This document shows, piece by piece, positions 1 through 8,688 of a stretch of 64,000 nucleotides of DNA. Origin of the DNA: Chelativorans sp. YIM 93263. Its GTDB lineage: Bacteria; Pseudomonadota; Alphaproteobacteria; Rhizobiales; Rhizobiaceae. Position numbers and translations under genes: made by a program. Where the stretch lies: NCBI RefSeq assembly GCF_028767125.1, contig NZ_JAKCWP010000002.1, positions 540,696 to 604,695 on the forward strand, in the 5' to 3' direction. Under the pieces are notes generated by a model that saw only the letters and a list, made by a program, of their open reading frames with translations, was not told the origin of the DNA and did no database searches. Positions within the stretch are counted from its first letter, which is position 1, and the number at the start of each line of letters is the position of its first letter.

Positions 1-492
1 GTGGTCATCCCGCGCGGTCTGGTGCTCGGCGCACAGTGGGAACGTCTCTATGACGAGATCACACGCTTCCGCGAAGCCTGTGGCAAGGCGCATCTGAAGG
101 TCATTCTGGGTACGGGCGATCTCTCGACGCTGCGCAATGTCACGCTTGCCTCAATGGTGGCCATGATGGCGGGAGCCGACTTCATCAAGACCTCGACCGG
201 CAAGGAAAGTGTGAACGCCACCCTGCCCGTGGGTCTCGCCATGGTGCGCACCATCCGCGCCTATCACGAGCGCACCGGCATCCATATCGGCTTCAAGCCG
301 GCCGGCGGCATCTCGACGGCCAAGACAGCGCTCGAATGGCTGATCCTCATGCGCGAGGAGTTGGGCCGGCGCTGGCTGGAACCCGACCTCTTCCGCTTCG
401 GCGCGTCCAGCCTGCTGACCGATATAGAGCGCCAGCTCGAGCATCACCTGACCGGGCGCTATTCCGCCGCCCACCGCCACGCCATGGCATAG
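1..492 (+). CDS. deoC: Deoxyribose-phosphate aldolase, 3' part (5' end lies outside the window)
   Basis: DeoC cleaves 2-deoxyribose 5-phosphate to glyceraldehyde 3-phosphate and acetaldehyde in the cytoplasm, at the end of deoxynucleoside salvage. The frame is open from base 1 and the visible 163 residues cover only the C-terminal half of the TIM barrel, so the true start is upstream of the window. The class I aldolase signatures are present: FIKTSTGK, whose first lysine (visible residue 63) is the Schiff-base lysine of the family, and FKPAGG, whose lysine (visible residue 99) assists catalysis. It ends 12 nt before the aldehyde dehydrogenase gene, so the two are probably co-transcribed. That would suit disposal of the aldehyde product, but this is inference from adjacency. 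Confidence 0.93.
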   Translation: MVIPRGLVLGAQWERLYDEITRFREACGKAHLKVILGTGDLSTLRNVTLASMVAMMAGADFIKTSTGKESVNATLPVGLAMVRTIRAYHERTGIHIGFKPAGGISTAKTALEWLILMREELGRRWLEPDLFRFGASSLLTDIERQLEHHLTGRYSAAHRHAMA

Positions 493-504
493 TCGGAGAA
501 GACC

Positions 505-2871
505 GTGAACATCCTAGAACGATATGCGGCCATGGATTACGGCCCTGCACCGGAATCGCGTGCCGAAGCCGATGCCTGGCTGAAATCCCATAACTTTTCG
601 AAAGCGCTTTTCATCGGCGGCGAGTGGCGGTCAGCAGCCTCCGGAGCAACCTTCTCCGTCGTAGAGCCGGCCACGGGCAAGCCTTTGGCGGATGTGTCGG
701 ATGCCGGCGCAGAGGACATCGGAGCCGCCGTCAAGGCCGCGCGCAAGGCCCTGCCCGCCTGGCAAAAGGCTTCCGGCTATGAGCGTGCTCGCATTCTCTA
801 CGCGATCGGCCGGGCCATGCAGCGCCACGCCCGTCTCTTTGCGGTGCTGGAATCCATCGATAACGGCAAGCCGATCCGCGAGAGCCGCGATATCGACGTG
901 CCCCTCGCCGCACGCCATTTTATCCATCACGCCGGCTGGGCGCAGACCCTGGAAAAGGCCTACCCGGGCTATGAAGCGGCGGGTGTCGCCGGGCAGATCA
1001 TCCCGTGGAATTTCCCGCTTCTGATGCTAGCCTGGAAGATCGCGCCCGCGCTGGCAACCGGCTGCACGGTGGTGCTGAAACCGGCGGAGTTCACGCCGTT
1101 GACGGCCATTCTCTTCGCCGAGATATGTGGCCGCGCAGGCGTGCCGAAGGGCGTCGTCAACATCGTCCAAGGCGGCGGCGAAACGGGCGCCGCCATTGTC
1201 GAGCACCCGGACATAGATAAGATCGCCTTCACCGGCTCGTCCGACGTGGGCAAGATCATTCGCAGCGCGACCGCCGGCACGGGCAAGAAACTTTCGCTGG
1301 AACTCGGCGGCAAATCGGCTTTCATGGTGTTCGAGGATGCCGATCTCGACAGCGCCGTGGAAGGGCTGGTGGACGGCATCTGGTTCAACCAGGGCCAGGT
1401 CTGCTGCGCCGGCTCTCGCCTTCTGGTGCAGGAAAGCGTGGCCGAAACCTTCATCGCCAAGGTGAAGGCGCGCATGGGCCATCTGCGTCTGGGCGATCCT
1501 CTCGACAAGAACACCGATATCGGCCCGCTGATTGCGCCAAGCCAGCTTGAGCGCGTGGAGAGCATGATAGCCGAAGGCGCGCGCCAGGGCGCTGAATGCT
1601 GGCAGCCGGCCAGCGACCTGCCACAGGAAGGCTACTTTCACCTGCCCACACTCGCCACGGATGTTTCGCCCGCCAACATACTCGCTCAGGAAGAAGTATT
1701 CGGCCCGGTTCTGGCGACCATGACCTTCCGCACGCAGGAAGAAGGAATCGCGCTTGCCAACAACACGCGCTATGGCCTCGCCGCCTCGGTCTGGAGCGAA
1801 AACGTCAACCGCACGCTCCATGTAGCGCCGCAACTTAAAGCTGGCGTGATCTGGATCAACGGCACGAATATGTTTGACGCGTCCGCCGGCTTCGGCGGCT
1901 ACCGTGAGAGTGGGTTCGGCCGCGAAGGCGGACATGAGGGGCTCTACGAGTATCTGAAGAAGCCGGAGAAGAAGGCCGCCTATAAATCGCTGCCGATGCC
2001 GGAGGCCGACAGCGAAGCAGGCGGAAGCGGCGTTATCGACCGCACGCCGAAGCTCTTCATCAGCGGCAAGCAGACGCGGCCCGACGGCAACTATGCACTC
2101 GCCGTTACTGATCCCAAGGGAAAGGTTCTGGGCGAAGTGGGCGCGGGCAACCGCAAGGACATCCGCAACGCGGTGAGTTCTGCCCGCGCCAGCAAATGGG
2201 CGCAGGCCACGGCCTATAATCGGGCGCAGGTGCTCTATTATTTCGGCGAGAACCTTTCCGTTCGCGCGGAGGAGTTCGCTGGACGCCTCGCAAGCCTCAC
2301 CGGGGCCAAACCGAAGGCCGCACAGGCGGAAGTCGAGCTTTCCATAGAGCGTCTGTTTGCTGCGGCCGGCATGGCAGATAAATATGAAGGTCGCGTCCAC
2401 CAGCCGCCCATGCGAACTGTCACGCTGGCGCTCAACGACCCGGTCGGCGTCATGGGTGTGGTTGCGCCGGACGAAGCCCCATTGCTGGCGCTCATCACCA
2501 TGTTGGCCCCTGCCCTCGCCATGGGCAATGCGGTCGTTGCCGTGCCATCGCAGCGCTATCCGCTGATTGCGACGGACCTCTATCAAGTGATCGAGACCTC
2601 GGACTTGCCGGCCGGCAGCGTCAACATCGTCACCGGCGATAGTGCCGAGCTTGGCGCCGTGCTGGCTAAACACGACGACGTGGATGGTCTCTGGTGCATT
2701 GGCGAGGCCGAGCTTTCTGCGACGGTCGAGCGCGAATCCGCTGGCAATCTGAAGCGCGTGTGGACCAACGCCGGCCGGGCGGTGGATTGGACCGGGAATG
2801 ATAAACTGGTGGACGATTTCTTGCGCCGCGCAGTGGAGATCAAAAACGTCTGGATACCGTACGGGGACTGA
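505..2871 (+). CDS. Two-domain aldehyde dehydrogenase (ALDH16-like)
   Basis: NAD(P)-dependent oxidation of an aldehyde to an acid; the substrate is unknown. The protein is 788 residues, against about 480-500 for a normal ALDH. Residues 1 to about 500 are a complete ALDH domain with ELGGKS (Glu266) and GQVCCAGSR (nucleophile Cys300). Residues about 515-788 are a second, shorter ALDH-like domain with recognisable cofactor-fold segments (DPVGVMGVVAPDEAP, LAPALAMGNAVVAVPS) but no catalytic Cys motif. One active plus one degenerate domain is the ALDH16 architecture. The GTG start at 505 is chosen because GGAG lies just upstream and it follows the deoC stop by 12 nt. A role in oxidising acetaldehyde from deoxyribose breakdown is plausible but unproven. 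Confidence 0.9.
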   Translation: MNILERYAAMDYGPAPESRAEADAWLKSHNFSKALFIGGEWRSAASGATFSVVEPATGKPLADVSDAGAEDIGAAVKAARKALPAWQKASGYERARILYAIGRAMQRHARLFAVLESIDNGKPIRESRDIDVPLAARHFIHHAGWAQTLEKAYPGYEAAGVAGQIIPWNFPLLMLAWKIAPALATGCTVVLKPAEFTPLTAILFAEICGRAGVPKGVVNIVQGGGETGAAIVEHPDIDKIAFTGSSDVGKIIRSATAGTGKKLSLELGGKSAFMVFEDADLDSAVEGLVDGIWFNQGQVCCAGSRLLVQESVAETFIAKVKARMGHLRLGDPLDKNTDIGPLIAPSQLERVESMIAEGARQGAECWQPASDLPQEGYFHLPTLATDVSPANILAQEEVFGPVLATMTFRTQEEGIALANNTRYGLAASVWSENVNRTLHVAPQLKAGVIWINGTNMFDASAGFGGYRESGFGREGGHEGLYEYLKKPEKKAAYKSLPMPEADSEAGGSGVIDRTPKLFISGKQTRPDGNYALAVTDPKGKVLGEVGAGNRKDIRNAVSSARASKWAQATAYNRAQVLYYFGENLSVRAEEFAGRLASLTGAKPKAAQAEVELSIERLFAAAGMADKYEGRVHQPPMRTVTLALNDPVGVMGVVAPDEAPLLALITMLAPALAMGNAVVAVPSQRYPLIATDLYQVIETSDLPAGSVNIVTGDSAELGAVLAKHDDVDGLWCIGEAELSATVERESAGNLKRVWTNAGRAVDWTGNDKLVDDFLRRAVEIKNVWIPYGD

Positions 2872-2956
2872 GGCGACAAAACCTTTGGGTGGGCGCCGGG
2901 CGGCCATCCATAAACGCCGGGCGCGTACCAACGCTTTAAGCTCGGGCCCGGAACCC

Positions 2957-4114
2957 TCACCTCAGCTTGGGAACCAGCCGCTCCAGCATGCCGAGGCAGG
3001 CGGAAAGCTGCTCGATGGAGACGAATTCGTCCACCTTGTGGGCCTGCTCAATCGAACCGGGCCCGCAGATGACGGCGGAAATGCCGGCGCTCTGGAACAG
3101 CCCGGCTTCCGTGCCGAAGGCGACGACTTCGGCCTCTGAGAGGCCCGTCAGTTCCGAGACGATGCGCCCGGCTTCGGATTCGGCAACCGGCTCCAGACCC
3201 TCGACCTCTCCGACCGTATGGGTGACGACATCGGCCTCCCCCCAAACCGCTCGCATCGCGGGTTTGAGCACCTCGTCGATATAGGCCAGGATGTTTTCCT
3301 TCACGAAATCCGCATCGCTTGCCTGAACCGGGCGCATTTCCCACTCCACGGAGCAGTGGTTGGCGATGACATTGCGCGCAGCGCCCCCTTCAATCCGACC
3401 GACTTGAAGCGTCGTCCAGGGCGGCTGAAACGGACTGCTCGCGGGTGCACGCTCCTTCAAATCCTCGGCGAGTGCCATGAGGCGGCCTATATAGCGCACC
3501 GCATATTGAATCGCGTTCACGCCACGGTCTGGGTCGGACCCGTGCCCCTCCAGCCCGCGAAACTCGGTCGTGTACTCATAGCAACCTTTGTGGCCCTCAA
3601 TGATGCGCATCAGCGTCGGCTCCCCGATGATGGCAGCAGCGGGGCGGATTTCCGCCCGCGCCAGATACTCCACTAACGCACGCGCCCCGAAGCAACCCAC
3701 CTCCTCGTCGTAGGTGAAGGCGAAATGAAGCGGCCGTTTCAGCGGTTGCTCGGCGAATTGCTCGGCCATGGCGAGACAGCAGGCGATATAACCTTTCATA
3801 TCGCACGTCCCGCGCCCGTAGAGTCGTCCTTCCGCCTCGCGCAGGATGAACGGATCGCTCGTCCAATCCTGCTCCTCGGCGGGGACGACGTCAGTGTGGC
3901 CGGAAAGCACAATACCGCCGTCCCCCTCCGGTCCCAGTGTGGCGAACAGATTGGCCTTCGTGCCCGTCTCGTCATGATGCATGGAGAGACGGGCACCAGC
4001 CCCGCTCAGGATCTCGCCGGCATAGGCGATGAGTTCTAGGTTGCTCTCTGCCGAGACCGTGGGGAACGCCACCAAATCGGAGAGAATATTCCGGGCTCGG
4101 AGGATGTTGGACAC
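2957..4114 (-). CDS. ArgE-like M20 deacetylase, candidate N-acetyl-diaminobutyrate deacetylase
   Basis: M20-family zinc amidohydrolase of the acetylornithine deacetylase (ArgE) type, 385 residues, the usual ArgE length. Metal and catalytic motifs are visible: SGHTDVV (His73, Asp75), GRGTCDMKG (Asp105), TYDEEVG (Glu137/Glu138) and a C-terminal QAHKVDEF histidine. The GTG at 4114 is the likely start: it lies 5 nt after the doeA stop with AAGG overlapping that stop, and reading further upstream would run back into doeA. ArgE removes the acetyl group from N2-acetylornithine. N2-acetyl-2,4-diaminobutyrate, the product of ectoine ring opening, is one methylene shorter, and no EutE/DoeB gene is present in this island. 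I infer that this protein supplies the deacetylation step. A purely biosynthetic ArgE remains the alternative. Confidence 0.83.
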   Translation of the reverse strand: MSNILRARNILSDLVAFPTVSAESNLELIAYAGEILSGAGARLSMHHDETGTKANLFATLGPEGDGGIVLSGHTDVVPAEEQDWTSDPFILREAEGRLYGRGTCDMKGYIACCLAMAEQFAEQPLKRPLHFAFTYDEEVGCFGARALVEYLARAEIRPAAAIIGEPTLMRIIEGHKGCYEYTTEFRGLEGHGSDPDRGVNAIQYAVRYIGRLMALAEDLKERAPASSPFQPPWTTLQVGRIEGGAARNVIANHCSVEWEMRPVQASDADFVKENILAYIDEVLKPAMRAVWGEADVVTHTVGEVEGLEPVAESEAGRIVSELTGLSEAEVVAFGTEAGLFQSAGISAVICGPGSIEQAHKVDEFVSIEQLSACLGMLERLVPKLR

Positions 4115-4119
4115 TGACC

Positions 4120-5310
4120 TTAATCCTTCACGATCAGTTCGCGCGGGCGCTTGCACAAGGTCTCGGCCGGCCCTTCTTCCTTGATCAGGATGCTCTCGGT
4201 GATTTCCAGCCCCCAATCGGCCATCCACAGACCCGGCATGAAGTGAAAGGTCATGCCCGGCTCCAGTACGGTTTCATCTTCCCGGCGCAAGGAAATGGTG
4301 CGCTCGCCCCAGTCCGGCGGGTAGGAGATACCGATGGAATAGCCGCAGCGCCCATCGCGCTTGATGCCGGCCCTCTCCAAAGCACAGTAAAGCGCATCGG
4401 CCACATCGCCGGCGCGATTGCCCGGCCGTGCGGCTTCCAGACCGGCCTCGATTCCTTCGACCAAAGCTTTCTCCGCTTCCAGCATGTACTGCGGCGGCGT
4501 ACCGAGAAAGATGGTGCGGCAGAAAGGTGCATGATAACGGCGGTAGCAGCCGGCGATTTCGAAGAAGGTAGCATGGCCCTCTTCAAAGCGGCGCCCATCC
4601 CAGGTCAGATGCGGCGCGGCCGCATCCGAACCTGTCGGCAGAAGCGGCACGATGGCCGGGTACTCACCCCAATCGTCGTCGACGCCGCGAATGGCATCGG
4701 CATAGATTTCGGCCACAAGGTCGTTCTTCTTCACGCCCGGTTCGATACGCTCAACAATGCCGTCTATGATCTTTTCCGAGATGCGTGCCGCCCGGCGCAT
4801 GAAGGCCAGTTCCTCGTCGGACTTCACGGCGCGCTGCCAGTTCACCAGGCCCGTTGCATCGATGAATTTGGCGTCCGGAAGCTCTTCTTTGAGGACCAGG
4901 TAAGCCTTGGCCGAGAAGTAATAATTCTCCAGTTCCACGCCGATCCGCTGGTTGCCGTAACCGTGCGCGCGGATGATCTCGGCAAGATTCTGCATGGGGT
5001 GAAAGGCATTCGCCTGGATATAGTGATCCGGATAGCGAAGGACCCGCTCATCATCCATGTAGCAGGTGCGGATCGCGCCGTTCCCGTCCATGGAGCGCCC
5101 CCACCAGATAGGATCGTCATCCTTGAAGACGAGCACGCCCTGATGGACGTAGAACGACCACCCGTCATATCCGGTGAGCCAAGCCATGCTGGAAGGGTCT
5201 TCTACGAACAGAATATCCATCCCCTGGGCTTCCATGGCCTGGCGGGTCTTTTCCAGCCGGTTCGCATACTCTTGGACAGTAAAAGGCAATTGAGACTGAG
5301 ATGCTGGCAT
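4120..5310 (-). CDS. doeA: Ectoine hydrolase (EutD/DoeA), M24-fold
   Basis: Opens the ectoine ring to N-acetyl-2,4-diaminobutyrate in the cytoplasm, the first step of ectoine catabolism. The 396-residue protein has the creatinase/M24 fold and resembles DoeA/EutD along its whole length, including WLTGYDGWSFYVHQ, NWQRAVKS, YPAIVPLLP and YPPDWGERT. It does not carry the canonical M24 dimetal ligand set. Instead it has FFEIAGC with Glu251, the probable counterpart of the catalytic glutamate (Glu255) described for Ruegeria EutD. The ATG at 5310 is preferred over an upstream extension because GGAGG sits 6 nt before it and the length then matches the family. The M20 gene follows after 5 nt. The gene is divergent from the importer operon. 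Confidence 0.92.
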   Translation of the reverse strand: MPASQSQLPFTVQEYANRLEKTRQAMEAQGMDILFVEDPSSMAWLTGYDGWSFYVHQGVLVFKDDDPIWWGRSMDGNGAIRTCYMDDERVLRYPDHYIQANAFHPMQNLAEIIRAHGYGNQRIGVELENYYFSAKAYLVLKEELPDAKFIDATGLVNWQRAVKSDEELAFMRRAARISEKIIDGIVERIEPGVKKNDLVAEIYADAIRGVDDDWGEYPAIVPLLPTGSDAAAPHLTWDGRRFEEGHATFFEIAGCYRRYHAPFCRTIFLGTPPQYMLEAEKALVEGIEAGLEAARPGNRAGDVADALYCALERAGIKRDGRCGYSIGISYPPDWGERTISLRREDETVLEPGMTFHFMPGLWMADWGLEITESILIKEEGPAETLCKRPRELIVKD

Positions 5311-5526
5311 CTTTCCTCCGGAACCGTGCTGAGTCCCGGGCGCCTCGACACACGAAACAGCGACCGATCTGTGCACAGTTGCTTGATTTTCGAGAATACT
5401 CGGGAACTTCCTCCGATTGAACGGGCTAGCAATGCCGTTGACAACCGAATGAAGCACGTGATGTTGTATATATCAGGCGCTCTTAGCCAGCAATTCGAAT
5501 TTTCAGCTCCAACTTGGGAGGAAACC
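5311..5526. promoter_or_regulatory. Divergent control region between doeA and ehuB
   Basis: This 216-bp spacer must carry start signals for both arms of the ectoine island. On the plus strand TTGACA (5438-5443) is a perfect -35 hexamer, but the nearest good -10-like run, TATATATC at 5467-5474, is 23 bp away, too far for a simple sigma-70 promoter, so an activator may be involved or the pairing may be wrong. A CACGTG palindrome lies at 5455-5460. A GGAGG ribosome site for ehuB is at 5517-5521. No operator can be assigned with confidence. Confidence 0.4.
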
Positions 5527-6384
5527 ATGAAGCAACTGGTTCTGAAAGGAATGGTGGCGGTCGCAGCTATCGCGGCATCCTTCGGCACCACTACGACGGC
5601 TGCCAACGCCCAGAGCACTCTGGAGCGTGCCCAGGAAGAGGGCTACATCCGCGTGGGTTTTGCCAATGAAGCCCCCTTCGGCTTCGCCACACCGGATGGC
5701 ACGCTGACCGGGGAATCGCCCGAAGTGGCCAAGGCCGTTCTCGGGCGAATGGGTATTGAGGAGGTCGATGGCGTATTGACCGAGTTCGGCTCGCTTATCC
5801 CCGGGCTCATGGCCGGACGCTTCGACATCATCGCCGCCGGCATGTTCATTACGCCAGAGCGTTGCGAGCAGGTGCAGTTCTCAGAACCCTCCTATGGTAT
5901 TGGCCAGGCCCTGCTCGTTCAGGAAGGCAATCCGGAAAACATCGTCGACTACGGCAGCATCGCCGACAACAGCGATCTGACGCTCGCCGTCATGGCTGGC
6001 GCCGTCGAGGGCGGCTATGCCGAGGACGCCGGGATTCCCGATGATCAAATCATCATTCTTCCGGATCAGGCGAGCCTCGTCAGTGCGGTTGGGTCGGGAC
6101 GCGCCGACGCTGCAGCATTGACCGCGCTTTCCATTCAGCGCATGGCCGAGAACAATGACGGCGTCGAATCCACCGAACCCTTCTCCGAGGTCGCCGGTCA
6201 ATCGGTCATGGGCCATGGCGGCTTCGCTTTCCGGCCCGACGACACCGAGCTTTATGAAGCCTTTAACGAGCAGTTGCAGGAGTTCATAGGCACGGAGGAG
6301 CACATCGAACTCGTCTCCGAGTTCGGATTTGGCGAAGGTTACCTGCCGACGGCAACCACGGAAGAGCTTTGCGCCGGCGAATGA
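5527..6384 (+). CDS. ehuB: Ectoine/hydroxyectoine ABC transporter, periplasmic binding protein
   Basis: Captures ectoine or hydroxyectoine in the periplasm and delivers it to EhuC/EhuD. It is a 285-residue family 3 solute-binding protein with an N-terminal signal peptide (basic start, hydrophobic core, likely cleavage near residue 28 after ANA). The ligand-pocket segments IRVGFANEAPFGF, EFGSLIPGLMAGRFDIIAAGMF and PERCEQVQFSEPSY resemble EhuB. A GGAGG site 5 nt before ATG 5527 fixes the start; the frame is open far upstream, but that part is antisense to doeA. It is first in the ehuBCDA-eutBC operon, and a stable hairpin separates it from ehuC. The eut/doe neighbours support ectoine over other polar amino acids. 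Confidence 0.92.
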   Translation: MKQLVLKGMVAVAAIAASFGTTTTAANAQSTLERAQEEGYIRVGFANEAPFGFATPDGTLTGESPEVAKAVLGRMGIEEVDGVLTEFGSLIPGLMAGRFDIIAAGMFITPERCEQVQFSEPSYGIGQALLVQEGNPENIVDYGSIADNSDLTLAVMAGAVEGGYAEDAGIPDDQIIILPDQASLVSAVGSGRADAAALTALSIQRMAENNDGVESTEPFSEVAGQSVMGHGGFAFRPDDTELYEAFNEQLQEFIGTEEHIELVSEFGFGEGYLPTATTEELCAGE

Positions 6385-6393
6385 ACCGGCCTG

Positions 6394-6418
6394 GCCGGCG
6401 CCGACAAACGGCGCCGGC
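6394..6418 (+). promoter_or_regulatory. GC-rich hairpin between ehuB and ehuC
   Basis: Perfect 10-bp inverted repeat with arms GCCGGCGCCG and CGGCGCCGGC and a 5-nt loop ACAAA, starting 9 nt after the ehuB stop and followed by GCTTTAAT. The weak T-run would allow only partial termination. In other importer operons such an element protects or limits transcripts so that binding protein exceeds permease; the same role is inferred here. Confidence 0.6.
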
Positions 6419-6513
6419 GCTTTAATACCGCAATGATGCCACCTGCAGAGAATGGGGAACGATGCGGTGGTCGGCGCTTACGCTCAGCGCATCGATGAAT
6501 GAGGGGAGACGCG

Positions 6514-7236
6514 ATGCAGCTTCGCCCGCTCGCGGTCTGTGCAATCATCTTCTTCACAGCGGGACTGGCCATTTCCAGTTTCGCAGGCTTCCGCGAATTC
6601 ATCCCCGGACTCCTTGAAGGTGGCTTGATCACAATTCAGATCACGCTAGGAGGCGCGGTGGTTGCGATCGTCATGGCGCTTCTCGGGGCCATGGCGAAGA
6701 TGTACGGCATCGGGCCGATCCGCTGGATCGCGGTCGCTTACATCGAGGTCTTTCGCGGCACGTCGGCGCTCGTGCAGCTCTTCTGGTTGTTTTTCGTTCT
6801 CCCCCACTTCGGCATAGTTCTCGACCCGATGACGGTGGCAATCGTTGCCCTTGGTCTGAACATCGGTGCTTATGGCGCGGAGGTTATCCGCGGCGCGGTC
6901 AATTCCGTGCCGCGCGGTCAGTGGGAGGCCTCCGTCGCCCTGAACATGCCGCGGGCGCTGTCTCTGCGGCGGATCATCCTGCCGCAGGCCTTTGTCGCCA
7001 TGATCCCGCCCTGGGGCAATCTGTTTATCGAGCTCCTCAAGGCAACGGCTCTGGTTTCACTGATTACGATTTCCGATCTCACCTTCAGGGCGCAGCAGAT
7101 GAACCAGATCACCTTCCGCACGGTTGAAATCTTCACCATCGTGCTGATCGTCTACCTCGCTCTTTCAGTTTTGATCACGGTGGGCATGCGCACGCTGGAA
7201 ACCTTTGCCGCCCGTGGCATCGCGCGGGGGAGGTAA
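6514..7236 (+). CDS. ehuC: Ectoine/hydroxyectoine ABC transporter permease 1
   Basis: Inner-membrane permease of the polar amino acid (HisM/GlnP) type, 240 residues with about five predicted membrane segments. The cytoplasmic EAA loop that contacts the ATPase is seen as YGAEVIRGAVNSVPRGQWEA followed by the LPQAF segment. ATG 6514 is chosen because GAGGGGAG lies 5 nt upstream; the in-frame ATG 15 nt earlier has no such site. The gene lies 129 nt after ehuB, the only long gap in the importer operon, and is followed after 1 nt by ehuD. It pairs with EhuD to form the channel. Confidence 0.9.
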   Translation: MQLRPLAVCAIIFFTAGLAISSFAGFREFIPGLLEGGLITIQITLGGAVVAIVMALLGAMAKMYGIGPIRWIAVAYIEVFRGTSALVQLFWLFFVLPHFGIVLDPMTVAIVALGLNIGAYGAEVIRGAVNSVPRGQWEASVALNMPRALSLRRIILPQAFVAMIPPWGNLFIELLKATALVSLITISDLTFRAQQMNQITFRTVEIFTIVLIVYLALSVLITVGMRTLETFAARGIARGR

Positions 7237-7237
7237 T

Positions 7238-7915
7238 ATGCTCTGGGACTGGAACTACGTCTGGGAGATCATGCCGGCGCTCCTGCGCGCCTCCATTGTG
7301 ACCGTTCAGGCAACACTATTGGGCTTCGTCCTCGCTGCTGTTCTCGGGCTGATCTTCGCCATCCTACGCATGTCGCGGTCAAACTGGATTTCCATTCCAA
7401 CGGCGGGGTTTGTGGAGTTCATCCGCTCCACACCGGTGCTGATCCAGATTTTCTTTGTCTTCTTCGTCTTTCCCGAATTCGGCATCGTACTGCCGGCCAT
7501 GGTGGCAGGCGTGATCGCCCTCGGGCTGCACTATGGCACCTATTGCTCGGAGGTTTATCGCGCCGGGCTGGAAAACATTCCAAGAGGCCAGTGGGAGGCT
7601 TCGATCGCCCTCAATCTGAGCCCCTACATCACGTTCCGTGACATTATCATTCCCCAGGCGATCCCGCCGGTTATTCCTGCGCTGGGCAATTATCTCGTGG
7701 CGCTGTTCAAGGAGACGCCGCTGCTTTCGGCCATTGCAGTCCTGGAATTGATGCAAACTGCGAAAATTCTCGGCTCGGAGAATTTTCGCTATGTTGAGCC
7801 GATGACGCTCGTGGGCGGATTCTTCCTTGTTATGAGCATCGTGGCGGCCGCCGGCATCCGCCAGGTAGAAGCCTACCTGAACCGCACCCTGCGAAACCCC
7901 GGAGGCGCGCGATGA
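7238..7915 (+). CDS. ehuD: Ectoine/hydroxyectoine ABC transporter permease 2
   Basis: Second inner-membrane permease of the importer, 225 residues, about five membrane segments. It has the EAA loop [20 protein letters not shown] and the conserved [15 protein letters not shown] segment. The start at ATG 7238 has GGGGGAGG 5 nt upstream inside the end of ehuC; a start upstream would overlap ehuC further. The stop overlaps the ehuA start by 4 nt (ATGA), which suggests translational coupling. It resembles EhuC strongly, as expected for heterodimeric permeases of this family. Confidence 0.9.
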   Translation: MLWDWNYVWEIMPALLRASIVTVQATLLGFVLAAVLGLIFAILRMSRSNWISIPTAGFVEFIRSTPVLIQIFFVFFVFPEFGIVLPAMVAGVIALGLHYGTYCSEVYRAGLENIPRGQWEASIALNLSPYITFRDIIIPQAIPPVIPALGNYLVALFKETPLLSAIAVLELMQTAKILGSENFRYVEPMTLVGGFFLVMSIVAAAGIRQVEAYLNRTLRNPGGAR

Positions 7916-8688
7916 CCACTCCGATGGTCAAGTTCGACAACGTCACCAAGCGCTATGGATCGCTGACCGTTCTCGATTCGCTTAATCTCGACATAGCGTC
8001 GAACGAGAAGGTCGCCATTATCGGCCCCTCGGGCTCCGGCAAGACGACCGTGCTGCGTATGCTGATGACGCTCGAGCGCATTAACGAAGGCATTATCTAT
8101 GTCGACGGCGAGCCCATGACGCATATGGAGCGGAACGGCAAGCTGGTCCCCGCCAACGAACGCCATCTGCGCCGTGTGCGCGGCAATGTCGGCATGGTGT
8201 TTCAGCACTTCAATCTTTTCCCCCACATGTCGGCAATGAAGAACTGCATGGAGGCGCCGATCCACGTCCTGGGCCTTTCCAAGCAGGAGGCGGCCGACCG
8301 CGCGGCGGAGCTTCTCGACATGGTGGGGCTCGGCGACAAGAAGGACCAGTATCCCAGCCAGCTTTCCGGCGGCCAGCAGCAACGCGTGGCGATCGCGCGG
8401 GCCCTTGCCATGCGTCCCAAGGTAATGTTGTTCGACGAGGTGACCTCCGCGCTCGACCCGGAGCTTGTCGGCGAAGTTTTGAACGTCATCCGCAAGTTGG
8501 GCACGGAACACAACCTGACCATGTTGATGGTCACGCACCAAATGGGTTTCGCGCGCGAATTTGCCGACCGCGTCTGCTTTTTCTATGGTGGTAAAATCGC
8601 CGAGTCGGGCAAGCCGAGTGAAATCTTCAGCAATCCCAAAGAGGAACGCACACGGCAGTTCCTGAGCGCCGTTCTGGAGGCAAGCTGA
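7912..8688 (+). CDS. ehuA: Ectoine/hydroxyectoine ABC transporter ATPase
   Basis: Cytoplasmic ATPase that energises the EhuBCD importer, 258 residues, the family norm. Walker A is GPSGSGKT at residues 38-45, the Q-loop is [10 protein letters not shown] near 96-105, the ABC signature LSGGQQQR is at 151-158, Walker B VMLFDE is at 171-176, and the H-loop is in MVTHQM. It overlaps ehuD by 4 nt and eutB by 1 nt (TGATG), so the whole block is translationally coupled. Nothing is unusual in the sequence; substrate assignment rests on context. Confidence 0.92.
   Translation: MTTPMVKFDNVTKRYGSLTVLDSLNLDIASNEKVAIIGPSGSGKTTVLRMLMTLERINEGIIYVDGEPMTHMERNGKLVPANERHLRRVRGNVGMVFQHFNLFPHMSAMKNCMEAPIHVLGLSKQEAADRAAELLDMVGLGDKKDQYPSQLSGGQQQRVAIARALAMRPKVMLFDEVTSALDPELVGEVLNVIRKLGTEHNLTMLMVTHQMGFAREFADRVCFFYGGKIAESGKPSEIFSNPKEERTRQFLSAVLEAS

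Noticed and set aside
1027..2931. 634-residue open frame on minus antisense to the aldehyde dehydrogenase
   Set aside because: The plus frame has full ALDH motifs; the antisense frame is a GC-codon shadow with no recognisable domain.
4243..5526. Upstream in-frame extension of ehuB on plus
   Set aside because: It would run antisense through doeA; the ehuB signal peptide and GGAGG site fix the start at 5527.
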